A stretch of DNA of 64,000 bases from Erythrobacter litoralis (GCF_001719165.1 NZ_CP017057.1:2108001-2172000), one strand, 5' to 3'. Shown: positions 1 through 7,696, counted from the first letter of the stretch. The notes: generated by a model not told the origin, from the letters alone. Program-made: numbers and translations.

Positions 1-155
1 ATTGAAGGCGCATCATCGCCTCGGTGGCTGAGGCTGACTTTCTCATCAAGCAACTCAACTTTCCGGCGCAAAAGCTCAGTTCTTACGTCTACGTGAACAA
101 TTACTGATGCGATCAGCGACGCAACCGCCACTATCAAAACAAAAAATTCAGTCAC
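1..155 (-). CDS. Small membrane protein, partial at left edge
   Basis: The start is a GTG at 155, preceded on the minus strand by a near-ideal Shine-Dalgarno sequence, GAAGGAGG, with a five-T spacer. The visible 51 residues open with MTEFF and one hydrophobic segment at about residues 4-20. A charged helical stretch follows (RTELLRRKVELLDEKV) that could form a coiled coil. The stop codon lies beyond the window. It sits just downstream of the terminator that closes the capsid gene unit, so it may start a new unit of the integrated element. The layout (one N-terminal membrane helix plus a charged helix) resembles many small phage membrane or spanin/holin-type proteins, but no family was recognised. 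The ribosome binding site makes the gene itself convincing; the function is unknown. Confidence 0.6.
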   Translation of the reverse strand, partial: MTEFFVLIVAVASLIASVIVHVDVRTELLRRKVELLDEKVSLSHRGDDAPS

Positions 156-180
156 AAAAACCTCCTTCTACTCAATTACG

Positions 181-230
181 AAAAACGGGAGAGGGGCACC
201 CTCGAAGGGGGGACCGCTCCCCCTCTCCCG
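181..230 (-). terminator. Rho-independent terminator after the capsid gene
   Basis: An 11-bp perfect inverted repeat (CGGGAGAGGGG at 186-196, CCCCTCTCCCG at 220-230) reads on the minus strand as a GC-rich stem followed at once by TTTTT (bases 181-185). The spacer contains a second small complementarity (CCCTCGAAGGG). It lies about 50 bases beyond the capsid stop codon and before the ribosome binding site of the next minus-strand gene. Confidence 0.75.
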
Positions 231-236
231 CCCATG

Positions 237-272
237 CTGGGGGCGCAGCGCGGTCAAACGACACGCCCCCAG
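237..272 (-). repeat. Hairpin directly after the capsid stop
   Basis: A perfect 9-bp inverted repeat (CTGGGGGCG at 237-245, CGCCCCCAG at 264-272) begins seven bases past the capsid stop codon. It has no T-run, so it may protect the 3' end or help the terminator at 181-230 rather than terminate by itself. Confidence 0.5.
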
Positions 273-278
273 AAGCCC

Positions 279-1580
279 TTACGCCGGGATGATCCCGGTC
301 AGTTTCGCGAACGATTTGGGCTGTGCGAGCTGCGTATCGGCGCGCATCCAAGCCAGCACGGTCAGTTGCCCGTTGCTCGTCATGGTGTGATCGAAAACGC
401 GGATTTCGAGTTGCTGCCGCATCCCGATCATGAGTTGCGTGAAGTCGCCCAGGACAATGCTCGAAGCGTTGGTTGCCGTGCCCTCGGTTTCGTCCACAGG
501 CGCGCTGGTCGTCGAAAGCAGCGGAATGCGCGACACAAGCCCCGGAACCGTAAGCGGGTTGCTGTCGGCATCCTTGAGCTTGGCTAGAGCAATCTCCGTT
601 CGCGGGTTGGCAATCATCGCAGTTGGGTCTGCTGCGTTATCGTTCTTGAGTTCCAGAATAGCGTCTAGAATCTCGTCATAGCCCGCCGTGAAGGCAGCGC
701 CGTTCGTGCCCATGCTCACGGCATTGATCCCGCTCGTATGCCAAACGCCGGTCGGAGCGTCGCTCGTCCCGTCGCCGTAGATCGCGGCCTTGTCGAGTTC
801 GACCGCCATAGCGCCCGCCAGCGCGGTCTGGATCATTCGCCCGATGTTGATGCTATCGTCGGCAAGTTCGCGCGAGAGCGTAACCTTGCCCGCGATGGTC
901 TTTGCCTCGAACAGCACGCGCTCAAAGGTCGGATCGCCCTCGGCAATCGCGGCATTCTCGGCGCGCCATGCCACGGTCGGATCGCTTGCAAGGCGGGCCA
1001 TGGAGAGGCTTGCGCTATCCATGGGAACGGTCATCGCGCCCGCACGGATCGCAACGGAGCGCGCCCGCATCAGGTCGATGAAGTCGGAAGCCAACGGTGT
1101 CGGAACGGTATAGCCGCCCGCGCTGTCAGTACCCTCGCTAAGTGCGCGCTCCTCGGCTTCGTTTCGCGGTCCTGCAATCTTGGCGCGGATCAGGTCGCCA
1201 ACGCTCGGCCCGGTGTGCCTGCGCTCGCTAATCGAGCCGCCGCGACCAACCACGCGCACGGGATTGCCGCGCTTGTCGGTCCAGTCGTAGCTGTCGCCGT
1301 AACTGGCGCTGCCGTCGTCGGTGCCGAACGCGGTTCCGCTTGCGCCAGGGCGACGAGCTTCGCGCGCCTCGGCATCGGTCGCATTGGCTCGCTCGTCTGC
1401 AATGTCGAGTTGCACAAGCTCCCATTCGTTCATCAGCTTGTCGTGCTCGCGCTCCAGCTTGCGCTGCTCATCAACCGTGTTGCTTTCAATGCCTTCGCCA
1501 ATGGCGTGCAGGGCATCGCGGCAAGCGGCGCGAAGGTCGGCGCTCTTGCGCTCCAGTTCGATCAGTTTTGCAGTTTTCAT
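279..1580 (-). CDS. HK97-type phage major capsid protein
   Basis: A 433-residue structural protein of the HK97 gp5 fold that forms phage or satellite procapsids. The N-terminal third (about residues 1-75) is highly charged and helical, like the scaffolding delta domain that is cleaved off in HK97-type capsids. From about residue 125 the sequence has the usual capsid features: ALSEGTDSAGGYTVPTPLASD, a block around VAWRAENAAIAEGDPTFERV, and the AAIYGDGTSDAPTGV stretch near the middle. The start is the ATG at 1580, which has an AGGAC element about ten bases upstream; a TTG at 1724 would only add an unconvincing basic extension. No protease or portal gene is visible here, so these may lie left of the window. 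Family assignment is firm; the source (complete phage or satellite) is inferred. Confidence 0.9.
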   Translation of the reverse strand: MKTAKLIELERKSADLRAACRDALHAIGEGIESNTVDEQRKLEREHDKLMNEWELVQLDIADERANATDAEAREARRPGASGTAFGTDDGSASYGDSYDWTDKRGNPVRVVGRGGSISERRHTGPSVGDLIRAKIAGPRNEAEERALSEGTDSAGGYTVPTPLASDFIDLMRARSVAIRAGAMTVPMDSASLSMARLASDPTVAWRAENAAIAEGDPTFERVLFEAKTIAGKVTLSRELADDSINIGRMIQTALAGAMAVELDKAAIYGDGTSDAPTGVWHTSGINAVSMGTNGAAFTAGYDEILDAILELKNDNAADPTAMIANPRTEIALAKLKDADSNPLTVPGLVSRIPLLSTTSAPVDETEGTATNASSIVLGDFTQLMIGMRQQLEIRVFDHTMTSNGQLTVLAWMRADTQLAQPKSFAKLTGIIPA

Positions 1581-1720
1581 TTGCTCAAGTCCTGTGTTGC
1601 GGGACGGAGCAAAAGCGTAGCCAAGGCCGTCCCGTTGTCGTGGGAAGCAGGAAGGGAGCTCCTGCGGGCCTCGGCATTTACGCCGGATGAGGGTGGCGCT
1701 AGCAGATCGCGGGCCATAAG

Positions 1721-1954
1721 TCAATCAAGCCCCATGTCGCCAAAGGTTTGTTGTTCACAGCGGTCGGCAATGTCGCGCAGTCGCTCGACCGCGCCGAACG
1801 GGCCTAGTTGCTGCGCCAGGACTTCAGCCGCCGCCGCTCCGAAAAGATTAGCGATTTCGTCGGGCGACATGCCCATGCGGGCGAAGCGGTCGATGTGAGT
1901 TCCAGCTAGGGCCTTTGCGGCTATAGCGAATTGTTCATCGGTCTCAGGCCTCAT
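1721..1954 (-). CDS. Small hypothetical protein of the phage element
   Basis: A 77-residue, mostly helical acidic protein starting MRPETDEQFAIAAKAL. It begins at an ATG with AAGGAC about eight bases upstream. It contains a stretch (MSPDEIANLFGAAAAEV) that looks like a helix-turn-helix-like or capsid-assembly helix, but no family was recognised. It lies about 140 bases upstream of the capsid start and is probably in the same transcript. By position it could be a packaging or assembly accessory protein; that is only inference. Confidence 0.6.
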   Translation of the reverse strand: MRPETDEQFAIAAKALAGTHIDRFARMGMSPDEIANLFGAAAAEVLAQQLGPFGAVERLRDIADRCEQQTFGDMGLD

Positions 1955-2084
1955 TGTAATTGTCCTTATGTTGCCTCGCGCGCTTGCGCGTGCGCGCGGG
2001 CGAAAAACTGGTTTAGCGATTGAGAACGGGGGGGCGGCGGTCCGAAAAGCGCGAAGGCATGGAAATCCGACCCGCCCCTTGCCC

Positions 2085-2264
2085 CTAATTCGGGCCGCGC
2101 TTCGATCCCTCGAACATTGCGAGCATCTGTTTTGCGATCAGGTCCGTCGCGCCCTGCACGACCTTGAAGGCGGTGTTGCGGGTCGAGTCATACAGCCCGC
2201 CAACCTTCAAGCATTCGGCTTCCAATTCGTCCCGAACGATTGCGCGGATTTCTTCTTCAGTCAT
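2085..2264 (-). CDS. Small hypothetical acidic protein
   Basis: A 59-residue protein beginning MTEEEIRAIVRDELEAE. The start is the ATG at 2264, with AAGGA about eleven bases upstream. An upstream in-frame extension would run through the HNH gene, so the internal ATG is preferred. The start overlaps the end of the HNH gene by eight bases, which implies translational coupling. The protein is predicted helical, with alternating acidic and hydrophobic residues. No family was recognised; its place between HNH and capsid genes suggests a packaging-module accessory role. Confidence 0.6.
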   Translation of the reverse strand: MTEEEIRAIVRDELEAECLKVGGLYDSTRNTAFKVVQGATDLIAKQMLAMFEGSKRGPN

Positions 2265-2586
2265 GGTCTTCGTTTCCTTCTTCAATAGGCCACCCATCGG
2301 CAGCAAATTTGAGTTTCGGTCTTGCGGTGCCGCCCCGATCTTTGAGGGATTTGAGCCCGTGGCATGGTCGGCATAAGAGCTGATAATTGTCGCGGTCGCT
2401 TGTCCCGCCCTTCGCCAGCGGGATGATATGATCGGCGTGCGTGCCAACGGTCGTCCTGCCTTTGGCTAAGCAATGCTCGCAGAGAACGACGGTCTCCATC
2501 AGGTGTCTTCGCATTCGGTCGTGCGCTGCGCCGTAGCCGCGTTGTTGGCGGGTCCTGCCGCCATGATCCCAAGGGCGCTTAGTCAT
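2257..2586 (-). CDS. HNH endonuclease
   Basis: A 109-residue HNH nuclease of the small phage type. CEHC and CRPC pairs flank the core and would bind a structural zinc. The catalytic core reads HADHIIPLAKGG and then DNYQLLCRPCH, giving the H-N-H residues. Such HNH proteins sit beside terminase genes in HK97-like phages and in capsid-forming satellites, and stimulate genome cleavage during packaging. The start chosen is the ATG at 2586 (MTKRPWDHG), which overlaps the preceding gene by eight bases. An alternative ATG at 2646 would add 20 residues. It is followed by a coupled 59-aa gene. Confidence 0.85.
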   Translation of the reverse strand: MTKRPWDHGGRTRQQRGYGAAHDRMRRHLMETVVLCEHCLAKGRTTVGTHADHIIPLAKGGTSDRDNYQLLCRPCHGLKSLKDRGGTARPKLKFAADGWPIEEGNEDHD

Positions 2587-2824
2587 TGCCGCCCCCATGT
2601 TTCCAATTGCGGATAGGCGCACATTGGCCCCACCCCGGTCCTTCACGCCTTTGCTGCGGCGATCTGACCCGCCCCTCCCCCTTGCGCGGCCTGCGCGGGT
2701 GTTGGGCGGTCCAGTCGTGGTCGAGTTCGCAGGGCCACCCGGTCAGCGTGGTCAGTGCAGTCAGTGATTTTGCACTGCACTCCATTTCCTCGCGCACGCG
2801 TATTTTGCGAAAAATGTAAGTCAT
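2579..2824 (-). CDS. Hypothetical 81-aa protein with start codon inside a hairpin loop
   Basis: An 81-residue basic protein starting MTYIFRKIRVREEMEC, with a good ribosome binding site (AAAGGA, eight bases before the ATG at 2824). Its C-terminal half is rich in Arg, Gly and Trp (for example HPRRPRKGEGR), as in nucleic-acid-binding tails. It follows the primase-polymerase gene by 71 bases and overlaps the HNH gene by eight. The ribosome binding site and start lie in the 65-nt loop of a long inverted repeat (2739-2893), whose distal arm is within the first part of this coding region. No family was recognised. Confidence 0.6.
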   Translation of the reverse strand: MTYIFRKIRVREEMECSAKSLTALTTLTGWPCELDHDWTAQHPRRPRKGEGRVRSPQQRREGPGWGQCAPIRNWKHGGGND

Positions 2825-2893
2825 TGTTTTTCCTTTGTATGGGTAAAAGGAGTGCAATGGCGGATCACTGACTGCACTGACCAGACTGACCGG
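2739..2893. repeat. Long interrupted inverted repeat around a translation start
   Basis: GGTCAGTGCAGTCAGTGAT (2750-2768) is perfectly complementary to 2864-2882. An outer CCGGTCAG (2739-2746) pairs with 2886-2893, and an inner ten-base arm (2774-2783) pairs with 2849-2858 with one wobble. Together they give a stem of about 37 pairs with small internal loops and a 65-nt loop. On the minus-strand transcript the loop holds the Shine-Dalgarno sequence and ATG of the gene ending at 2579. It could act as a translational switch, an RNA-processing site or a replication signal. Confidence 0.8.
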
Positions 2894-2895
2894 AA

Positions 2896-5088
2896 TCATC
2901 GGTAACGCTCCCCTGCGAGCGCCTTTGCGGCGAGGTGCTGGTCCCTCACTGCGAGGTCGTGGCGGGCATAGATCGCGCAGCGTTTGCCGCTGACCTTCCA
3001 CAGCCCGTCTTTTGCGTGAGGGTTTCGGACGGCGACGTAACCGCATTCCTCCAGGCGATGGGGAATCTTGCGGCTATTGCGGCGGTCGATCAGGTATTCG
3101 CGGAAAGCGGGTTCGGCGGCATCGGCGATTGCCGCTATGGTCACGGCATCGGGCGAGCCAAGATGGTCGAGCGCGTCGGCGAGTTCAGCATCCTCGGGGG
3201 TCGCGTTGGCGCTGACGATATCCCAGAACGCGGCGGTCTTGGCCGGCGGGGCCTTCGCGTTGAAATCCGAAAGGTCGAGGTCGCGCAGGTAGGCGGCGAC
3301 GTGCCCCAGCCCGCCCGACTGATACCAGCCCCACAGTTCGGACCAGTAGTCCTCGCTGAATTCCTCGCGGCTGGCGGGCGACCAAGCGACATAATGCCTA
3401 CGGTCATCGGCGGGCAGGTAAATTCCGTCCGTCTTGTGGTTGGTCGTGACGATCACGCCGCAGACGTTGAAGACGGAATATTCGCGCAGGTGCTTCTCAT
3501 CTACGCGCAGCACGTCAGGCGGCGCAGCGGTATAGGTCTTCATGTGGTCGTAAAAGGCGAAGCGATCCACGTCCCCCAGGTCGCGCGCCTCGCTCACCCG
3601 CAAAATCACGGACTTCACAAAGCCGTTGAACCGGCCAAGCATGGGCTGCGGCGAAACCTCGGCAAAGTTCCAAGGCCCGATTGCCGCCTTCACTCCCTCA
3701 AGGATCGTGTCTTTACCGATACCCTGCGAACCGCCCAGGACCAGCGCGTGATTGATCTTCTCTTGCGGGCGCTGCACGCGGTGAGCGAGCCAGCGGATGA
3801 TATGGCCAGCGTCGCCGGGATAGACGCGGGCCACGTGTTCGAGCCAGGGTTGCGCTTTAGTCTCGTCTCCCGCGATCGGCAGCGGCGGGCGATAGAGATT
3901 GAAGACGTTGCACCCGCCCCGCTCGATCCAGCCGCCATCCGAAACAAGGCGATTTTCGATCACCTGCGGCAAGCCCGGTGCCCACGTCATTTGCTCGACC
4001 GGGCGGTTCTCGTCGAGCCACGCATTCGCCTTTTGCGTGCGCGGTTTCCCGTCCTTGTCGAGGATTGGCTCGCCGTTGCGATTTGCCAGCGGGATCGGCT
4101 GAATGCGCGAATTGACACTTGTGGCGGGCCACATTTCGCCGGTCGGGGCGAAGATGTAGCTATGCATCGGCATGAAAGCGCGGAAGCTGTCGAGGGAGAC
4201 ACCACCGGCGCCATCGTGAACCTCGCCCGTCTCGGAATCATGGCGCGGCGTATCAGCGAACCGCATCCGCTCGGGCGGGGTTTTCGGCTCGGCCATGCCA
4301 TCGCGCAAAGCGCGGTCGATCTTCTCGCTAAGGCCTTCGACCGTCCAAGGGTCGCGCGGATCGTGCGAAGGCATCGCCAGCGCAGCACTCAGCAGGCGAT
4401 TGCGGGCCGTCTGGTGGTCAAGACAACGCCCGCCGACGTAATGGCCGACCTTCAGCGCAGCCGCGTTCAGCGTGCTTTCCTGCGCGCCGTTCGGTGCTTT
4501 GCGGATAGCCTCGCACTCGTCGTCAAGCGCGGCCAGAGCGTAGGGGTGACTGCCGCCACCGCTGCCCGCGCCGTTCCCCTCGGCAGGCTTGGCGATCAGG
4601 TCGAGCAGCCATTGGGGCGGGGGTGCGAGGTCAAACAGGCCCGGCGGGTTGTGCCAGGTGTATTCAGTGCCGCTCGGGTGGAGGCTCCCCGGTCCCACCA
4701 CGTAACCGCCGTCGCAGCGGATATCCCAACCCGGCTTAAACCCAGCGCGGTTTTTGACGGTGCCGCCAGGGTGCCGGAAATAGACGTGCTGCCCCTTCGC
4801 GGTGCTGGCACGGATCGTGTCAGGCAAGCCAAGTTTTTCGGCCTCGGCCACCGCTTCGGCGCTGTCCAAGTCGAGCACCAGCAGGCCAGAGATTGCGCCG
4901 GTGACGATTGCGATATTGCTATCGCGGCGTGCCCAGCCCTCAACCGTAGCGGCGTCTGGGCGCTCGGTCTGCCAGCGCTCCCATTTCGCCCTCGCGGCCT
5001 TCTCGCCGCGCGGGATCGGAAAGCAGCTCCAGTTCTGCCTTATGGGTTCAGCCCACATAGCGGCGAGGGTCGTCGTCCGCGCGTTCAT
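2896..5088 (-). CDS. Bifunctional DNA primase/polymerase with helicase domain
   Basis: A 730-residue replication protein. The N-terminal domain (about 20-165) has the archaeo-eukaryotic primase (Prim-Pol) motifs: LDLDS at 72-76 for metal binding, STAKGQHVYF (95-104) with the S-x-H type motif, and the hydrophobic-Asp motif in WDIRCDGGYVVG (121-132). The C-terminal half is a P-loop helicase of the DUF5906/phage type, with Walker A GGSQGIGKDT (442-451) and later ADDRRHYV. Such proteins prime and unwind element DNA at its own origin, and they are typical of phage satellites and of phages with autonomous replication. Its ATG overlaps the preceding stop (ATGA). An inverted repeat directly follows its stop codon. 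The family is certain; the origin sequence was not identified. Confidence 0.88.
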   Translation of the reverse strand: MNARTTTLAAMWAEPIRQNWSCFPIPRGEKAARAKWERWQTERPDAATVEGWARRDSNIAIVTGAISGLLVLDLDSAEAVAEAEKLGLPDTIRASTAKGQHVYFRHPGGTVKNRAGFKPGWDIRCDGGYVVGPGSLHPSGTEYTWHNPPGLFDLAPPPQWLLDLIAKPAEGNGAGSGGGSHPYALAALDDECEAIRKAPNGAQESTLNAAALKVGHYVGGRCLDHQTARNRLLSAALAMPSHDPRDPWTVEGLSEKIDRALRDGMAEPKTPPERMRFADTPRHDSETGEVHDGAGGVSLDSFRAFMPMHSYIFAPTGEMWPATSVNSRIQPIPLANRNGEPILDKDGKPRTQKANAWLDENRPVEQMTWAPGLPQVIENRLVSDGGWIERGGCNVFNLYRPPLPIAGDETKAQPWLEHVARVYPGDAGHIIRWLAHRVQRPQEKINHALVLGGSQGIGKDTILEGVKAAIGPWNFAEVSPQPMLGRFNGFVKSVILRVSEARDLGDVDRFAFYDHMKTYTAAPPDVLRVDEKHLREYSVFNVCGVIVTTNHKTDGIYLPADDRRHYVAWSPASREEFSEDYWSELWGWYQSGGLGHVAAYLRDLDLSDFNAKAPPAKTAAFWDIVSANATPEDAELADALDHLGSPDAVTIAAIADAAEPAFREYLIDRRNSRKIPHRLEECGYVAVRNPHAKDGLWKVSGKRCAIYARHDLAVRDQHLAAKALAGERYR

Positions 5089-5303
5089 AGTTCCACCTCG
5101 CCCAGCTTAGAGCCGGGGTAAGCTTCAAGCGCGCCGAGTGCCCAACGAGTGGCTTCCTCGCGGCTTTCAAAGCCCTCAAGCATCCCCGAGCAATAGCCGC
5201 AGGCGGTTTCGTAAACGACGCTCCAGCAATCGCGGTCGTATTCAGCGCGGCGAACGTGGAGACGCGGGCCGGAAGGAGCGGGAAAAGGTAAAACGTCAGC
5301 CAT
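5085..5303 (-). CDS. Small hypothetical protein between AlpA and primase
   Basis: A 72-residue protein starting MADVLPFPAPSGPR. The ATG at 5303 overlaps the previous stop as ATGA and is preceded by GGGGG about nine bases upstream. The middle (RDCWSVVYETACGYCSGML) has three cysteines and aromatic residues, and the end is a helix ending EVEL. No family was recognised. It is translationally coupled at both ends, to the 52-aa gene and to the primase gene, so it probably belongs to the replication or regulation block of the element. Confidence 0.55.
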   Translation of the reverse strand: MADVLPFPAPSGPRLHVRRAEYDRDCWSVVYETACGYCSGMLEGFESREEATRWALGALEAYPGSKLGEVEL

Positions 5304-5461
5304 CAGCGCACCCCCAGTTTCCAGCCCCAAGTCAAGGCTTCGAGACGGTCGCGCATGGCCTGATTGGCCTTGAGTTTTTCGCGGGTTTTGGTAGGAGAGA
5401 CGTGTTCAAAGCCTGCCAGCAGAACAGCGCCGCTCCCGTTCACGGGGCGGCGTTTCTGCAT
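5303..5461 (-). CDS. Very small hypothetical protein (52 aa)
   Basis: A 52-residue basic protein beginning MQKRRPVNGSG and ending TWGWKLGVR. Its ATG at 5461 overlaps the AlpA stop codon by one base (TGATG), and its own stop overlaps the next start (ATGA). This continuous chain of overlaps is the main evidence that it is translated. The central segment (TKTREKLKANQAMRDRLEAL) is a charged helix. No family was recognised. Confidence 0.5.
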   Translation of the reverse strand: MQKRRPVNGSGAVLLAGFEHVSPTKTREKLKANQAMRDRLEALTWGWKLGVR

Positions 5462-5631
5462 CACGCGTTCTCCCGCTCCGCCAGCCATTCGGCCAAGCGT
5501 TCGACGGGGAGACCCACGCGGCGCGGGGACAGGCGAACATATGCGGGAAAGTCGCCCCGGCGCTGCATCCGCCAGATCGTGGTGTTGGAAAGCCCGGTTT
5601 CGGCCTCAACTTGTTTAGGGGGAAGGATCAT
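5461..5631 (-). CDS. alpA: AlpA-family DNA-binding regulator / excisionase-like
   Basis: A 56-residue winged-helix regulator of the AlpA/MerR-like excisionase type. The start MILPPKQVEAETGLS is followed by the recognition helix NTTIWRMQRRGDFPAY, then VRLSPRRVGLPVERLAEWL, the standard arrangement for AlpA proteins, which are usually about 60 residues. In P4-like elements and Gram-negative PICIs, AlpA proteins activate integrase or excision and early genes. Its ATG is directly preceded by a hairpin (5632-5660) in which the Shine-Dalgarno AGGTGG is base-paired. It is the first gene of a run of overlapping genes that leads into the primase. Confidence 0.85.
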   Translation of the reverse strand: MILPPKQVEAETGLSNTTIWRMQRRGDFPAYVRLSPRRVGLPVERLAEWLAERENA

Positions 5632-5660
5632 TTGCCACCTCGTGAAATTTCAGGTGGCAA
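5632..5660 (-). promoter_or_regulatory. Palindrome that pairs the alpA ribosome binding site
   Basis: TTGCCACCT (5632-5640) and AGGTGGCAA (5652-5660) form a perfect 9-bp dyad directly next to the alpA ATG. A second perfect palindrome, TGAAATTTCA (5643-5652), lies between them. In the minus-strand RNA the AGGTGG that would serve as ribosome binding site is in the stem, so folding would block translation. As DNA it could be an operator. Another hairpin (GCGCATC/GATGCGC) lies upstream at about 5685-5700. Confidence 0.6.
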
Positions 5661-5726
5661 CTGAAATACACACATTCAGGCGGCGCGCATCAAGATGCGC
5701 CGGAATGAATAGCTCTATTTTCTGGC

Positions 5727-6326
5727 CTATTCCTTCCCCAGCACCCTCAAAGCCTTCGCGACGGTGTCGGCGCAATCAGCTGGCGCTACACAATCCAAGC
5801 CCTTTTGACGCGCGACGCGATGGGCAAGGTCGAAGGCCTGCACTAACGGTCCAGCCTGTGACGCATCAGGCTCCGCGCCCTCAAGCCGCAATGCGCGCGC
5901 CAGATCGCGCACAAGCTCGGTATTGGCATCAACTTTCCGGCCCGGGCGGACTGCCGCAGCGGCCTCTCTCCTCGCCATCTCGCAAAGATCCAAGAATTCG
6001 CGCAGGTCGCGCTCTAGGCGCTTAGTCAGCCCCGCCACGCCATGCTTATGCTCGTTCATGGTCAGCAATTCGCTTGCGGCCAAACCTCGCTTATTAAGCG
6101 CCGACTGCAATTGCGCTGCTAGTTCAGGAATTCCCTCCAGCTTCGAGGTCGAGTCCTTGCCGCCGAGTTCGTCCCTTACCTGTTTTGGCGTGACGTTTTC
6201 GGCAGGCGCAATGAAACGAGAGACAGCATAGTGAAAGCCCTCAGTAGGCATCTGTGGAGCGCGTACTCGCAGCGCGGCAACGGTTTTCTCGTCTAGATCG
6301 ACGAGGGAAAAGCCTGACCTAATCAT
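5727..6326 (-). CDS. Hypothetical protein coupled to integrase
   Basis: A 199-residue, largely helical protein (MIRSGFSLVDLDEKTV at the start). Its ATG overlaps the integrase stop codon by four bases, so the two genes are translated from one message. It has no membrane segment or signal peptide. A central basic helix (LTKRLERDLREFLDLCEMARREAAAAVRPGRK) could bind nucleic acid or mediate oligomerisation. Many genomic islands carry a similar unknown gene directly after an integrase of this type, but no family name can be supported here. Confidence 0.65.
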   Translation of the reverse strand: MIRSGFSLVDLDEKTVAALRVRAPQMPTEGFHYAVSRFIAPAENVTPKQVRDELGGKDSTSKLEGIPELAAQLQSALNKRGLAASELLTMNEHKHGVAGLTKRLERDLREFLDLCEMARREAAAAVRPGRKVDANTELVRDLARALRLEGAEPDASQAGPLVQAFDLAHRVARQKGLDCVAPADCADTVAKALRVLGKE

Positions 6327-7624
6327 GCTTCGCGCTCCAGCTTTATGACATTCGCGGCCTTTGGTTCGCCGTTCACGATCCGGTCAACCTCCGCCGCCCA
6401 AAGGTCGAGCGCGGCCCGCTTGGGTTCGAGATAGTCGAATTGGTCATAAATCGCGTCCACGCCCTGCAAGGCATGGTTCAAGACGCGCCGCCGCACAAAC
6501 GGCTCAACGCCTAGCCGCGCCAGCCCAGTGCTAACAGTGCGCCGTAGATCGTGAATCCGCCAGTGGTCCAGATCGTCGCCCAGCGCCTTGCGCATCGCGG
6601 CGTCTAGCCAGCCCTTCGGCTTGCTGAACATCGAGATCGGCGCAGCGCCGTTTGTCGTGAGCACATAAGGCGAAGGAACGTCTTTCCCGTCCACGGTAGC
6701 GGACAGGCGCGGCAAGGCCTCCAGCAGCGCCACAGCAGCGGGGGGAAGGGGGACTAGGTGTGCCCTTGCCGATTTAGTCGCAGTCGATGCGAGCGACCAA
6801 GTGCGGGCCTTCAGATCAATGTCAGCCCAACGCATCCCAGCGACCTCCCCACGGCGCTGCCCCGTGAGCAGTAGCAACCGGAAGTATGCACCCCAAGGGA
6901 ACATTGACGGATGCGCCGCCAACCTGCCCGCCTTGTTGCGCTCATTGCCTCGGCTCGCCGGATCGGTCGCAACCCAAAGCGCCCGCAATTCGGCCTCGGT
7001 CAAAGTCCGCTCGCGCTGCACCTCGGCCCCCGGCAGGATAAGCGCCGCCGCCGGATCGGCCTCGATTATGTCGCGCGAGACTGCAAACTTGAAAAGCCGC
7101 TTGAGCAGCCCGCCAACCCGCCGCGAGGTCGTCATGCCGTGCCTGTCCGCAATGGTGTCGAGATAGTCCGCCAGATCGCGCCGCTTGATCGCCTCAAGCT
7201 GCCAATCGCCAAAGTGCGGGATCACATACTTGTCGAACATCCAGCGATAGCTGTCGGGGTTTTTCACCCGCCCGGTGCCGCGCGTCATATAGGTGTCGAT
7301 CACATCCGCCATCCGCTCGCCGCCCTCATTTGCTCGCCGAACATTGGCAGGTGCGATGACAGCGCCCGCCGCAATCGTGGCTTGCATATCGACCGCTTTT
7401 GCCCGCGCCGCCGCCAGCGTAAATTCGCCAGCGTCATTGCCGAAAGGGCCGATTGTCATGGTGCGGACCTTGCCGCCCGCTCGCTGGCGCAAAACCCAAG
7501 TCTTGCTCGAAGGTGTAACCCGGATTCGAAGCCCAGGCACAAGCGTATCGGCAACCTCTAACCGCTTGCCTTTCGGGGCTTTCAGCCCCCTTACCTTGCT
7601 GTCAGTCAGGATCGCTTTTGCCAT
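6323..7624 (-). CDS. int: Tyrosine recombinase / integrase
   Basis: A 433-residue integrase of the P4/DUF4102 type that inserts the element into tRNA-Pro. The N-terminal arm-binding domain is seen in RGLKAPKGKRLEVADTLVPG and the TMTIGPFGN turn. A SAM-like core-binding domain covers about residues 105-200. The catalytic domain carries the first Arg in LLLLTGQRRGEVAGMRW, the H-x-x-R box in HDLRRTVSTGLARLG, the second His in LNHALQG and the nucleophile Tyr in AIYDQFDYL. The gene reads away from the tRNA fragment 150 bases to its right. GGTGTAACCC repeats lie inside its first codons, directly upstream of its start and in front of the att site. The start is the ATG at 7624; its ribosome binding site is weak. 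Confidence 0.92.
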   Translation of the reverse strand: MAKAILTDSKVRGLKAPKGKRLEVADTLVPGLRIRVTPSSKTWVLRQRAGGKVRTMTIGPFGNDAGEFTLAAARAKAVDMQATIAAGAVIAPANVRRANEGGERMADVIDTYMTRGTGRVKNPDSYRWMFDKYVIPHFGDWQLEAIKRRDLADYLDTIADRHGMTTSRRVGGLLKRLFKFAVSRDIIEADPAAALILPGAEVQRERTLTEAELRALWVATDPASRGNERNKAGRLAAHPSMFPWGAYFRLLLLTGQRRGEVAGMRWADIDLKARTWSLASTATKSARAHLVPLPPAAVALLEALPRLSATVDGKDVPSPYVLTTNGAAPISMFSKPKGWLDAAMRKALGDDLDHWRIHDLRRTVSTGLARLGVEPFVRRRVLNHALQGVDAIYDQFDYLEPKRAALDLWAAEVDRIVNGEPKAANVIKLEREA

Positions 7625-7696
7625 AGGTGTAACCCAGCCCCATAAATTCGCCGGCGGATTGCAGAGGACCCGAAGGGTGTAACCCGGGGTTACACT
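7512..7696. repeat. GGTGTAACCC repeats: possible integrase arm-binding sites
   Basis: GGTGTAACCC occurs at 7512-7521, 7626-7635 and 7676-7685, and an inverted copy with one mismatch lies at 7687-7696. The last two form a near-perfect palindrome (GTGTAACCC-G-GGGTTACAC, 7677-7695). Copies flank the integrase start and lie between it and the attachment site, as expected for arm-type binding sites or for an integrase operator. Confidence 0.6.

Noticed and set aside
738..1898. Long plus-strand frame opposite the capsid gene
   Set aside because: Antisense shadow of a clear capsid gene in GC-rich DNA, with no recognisable domain.
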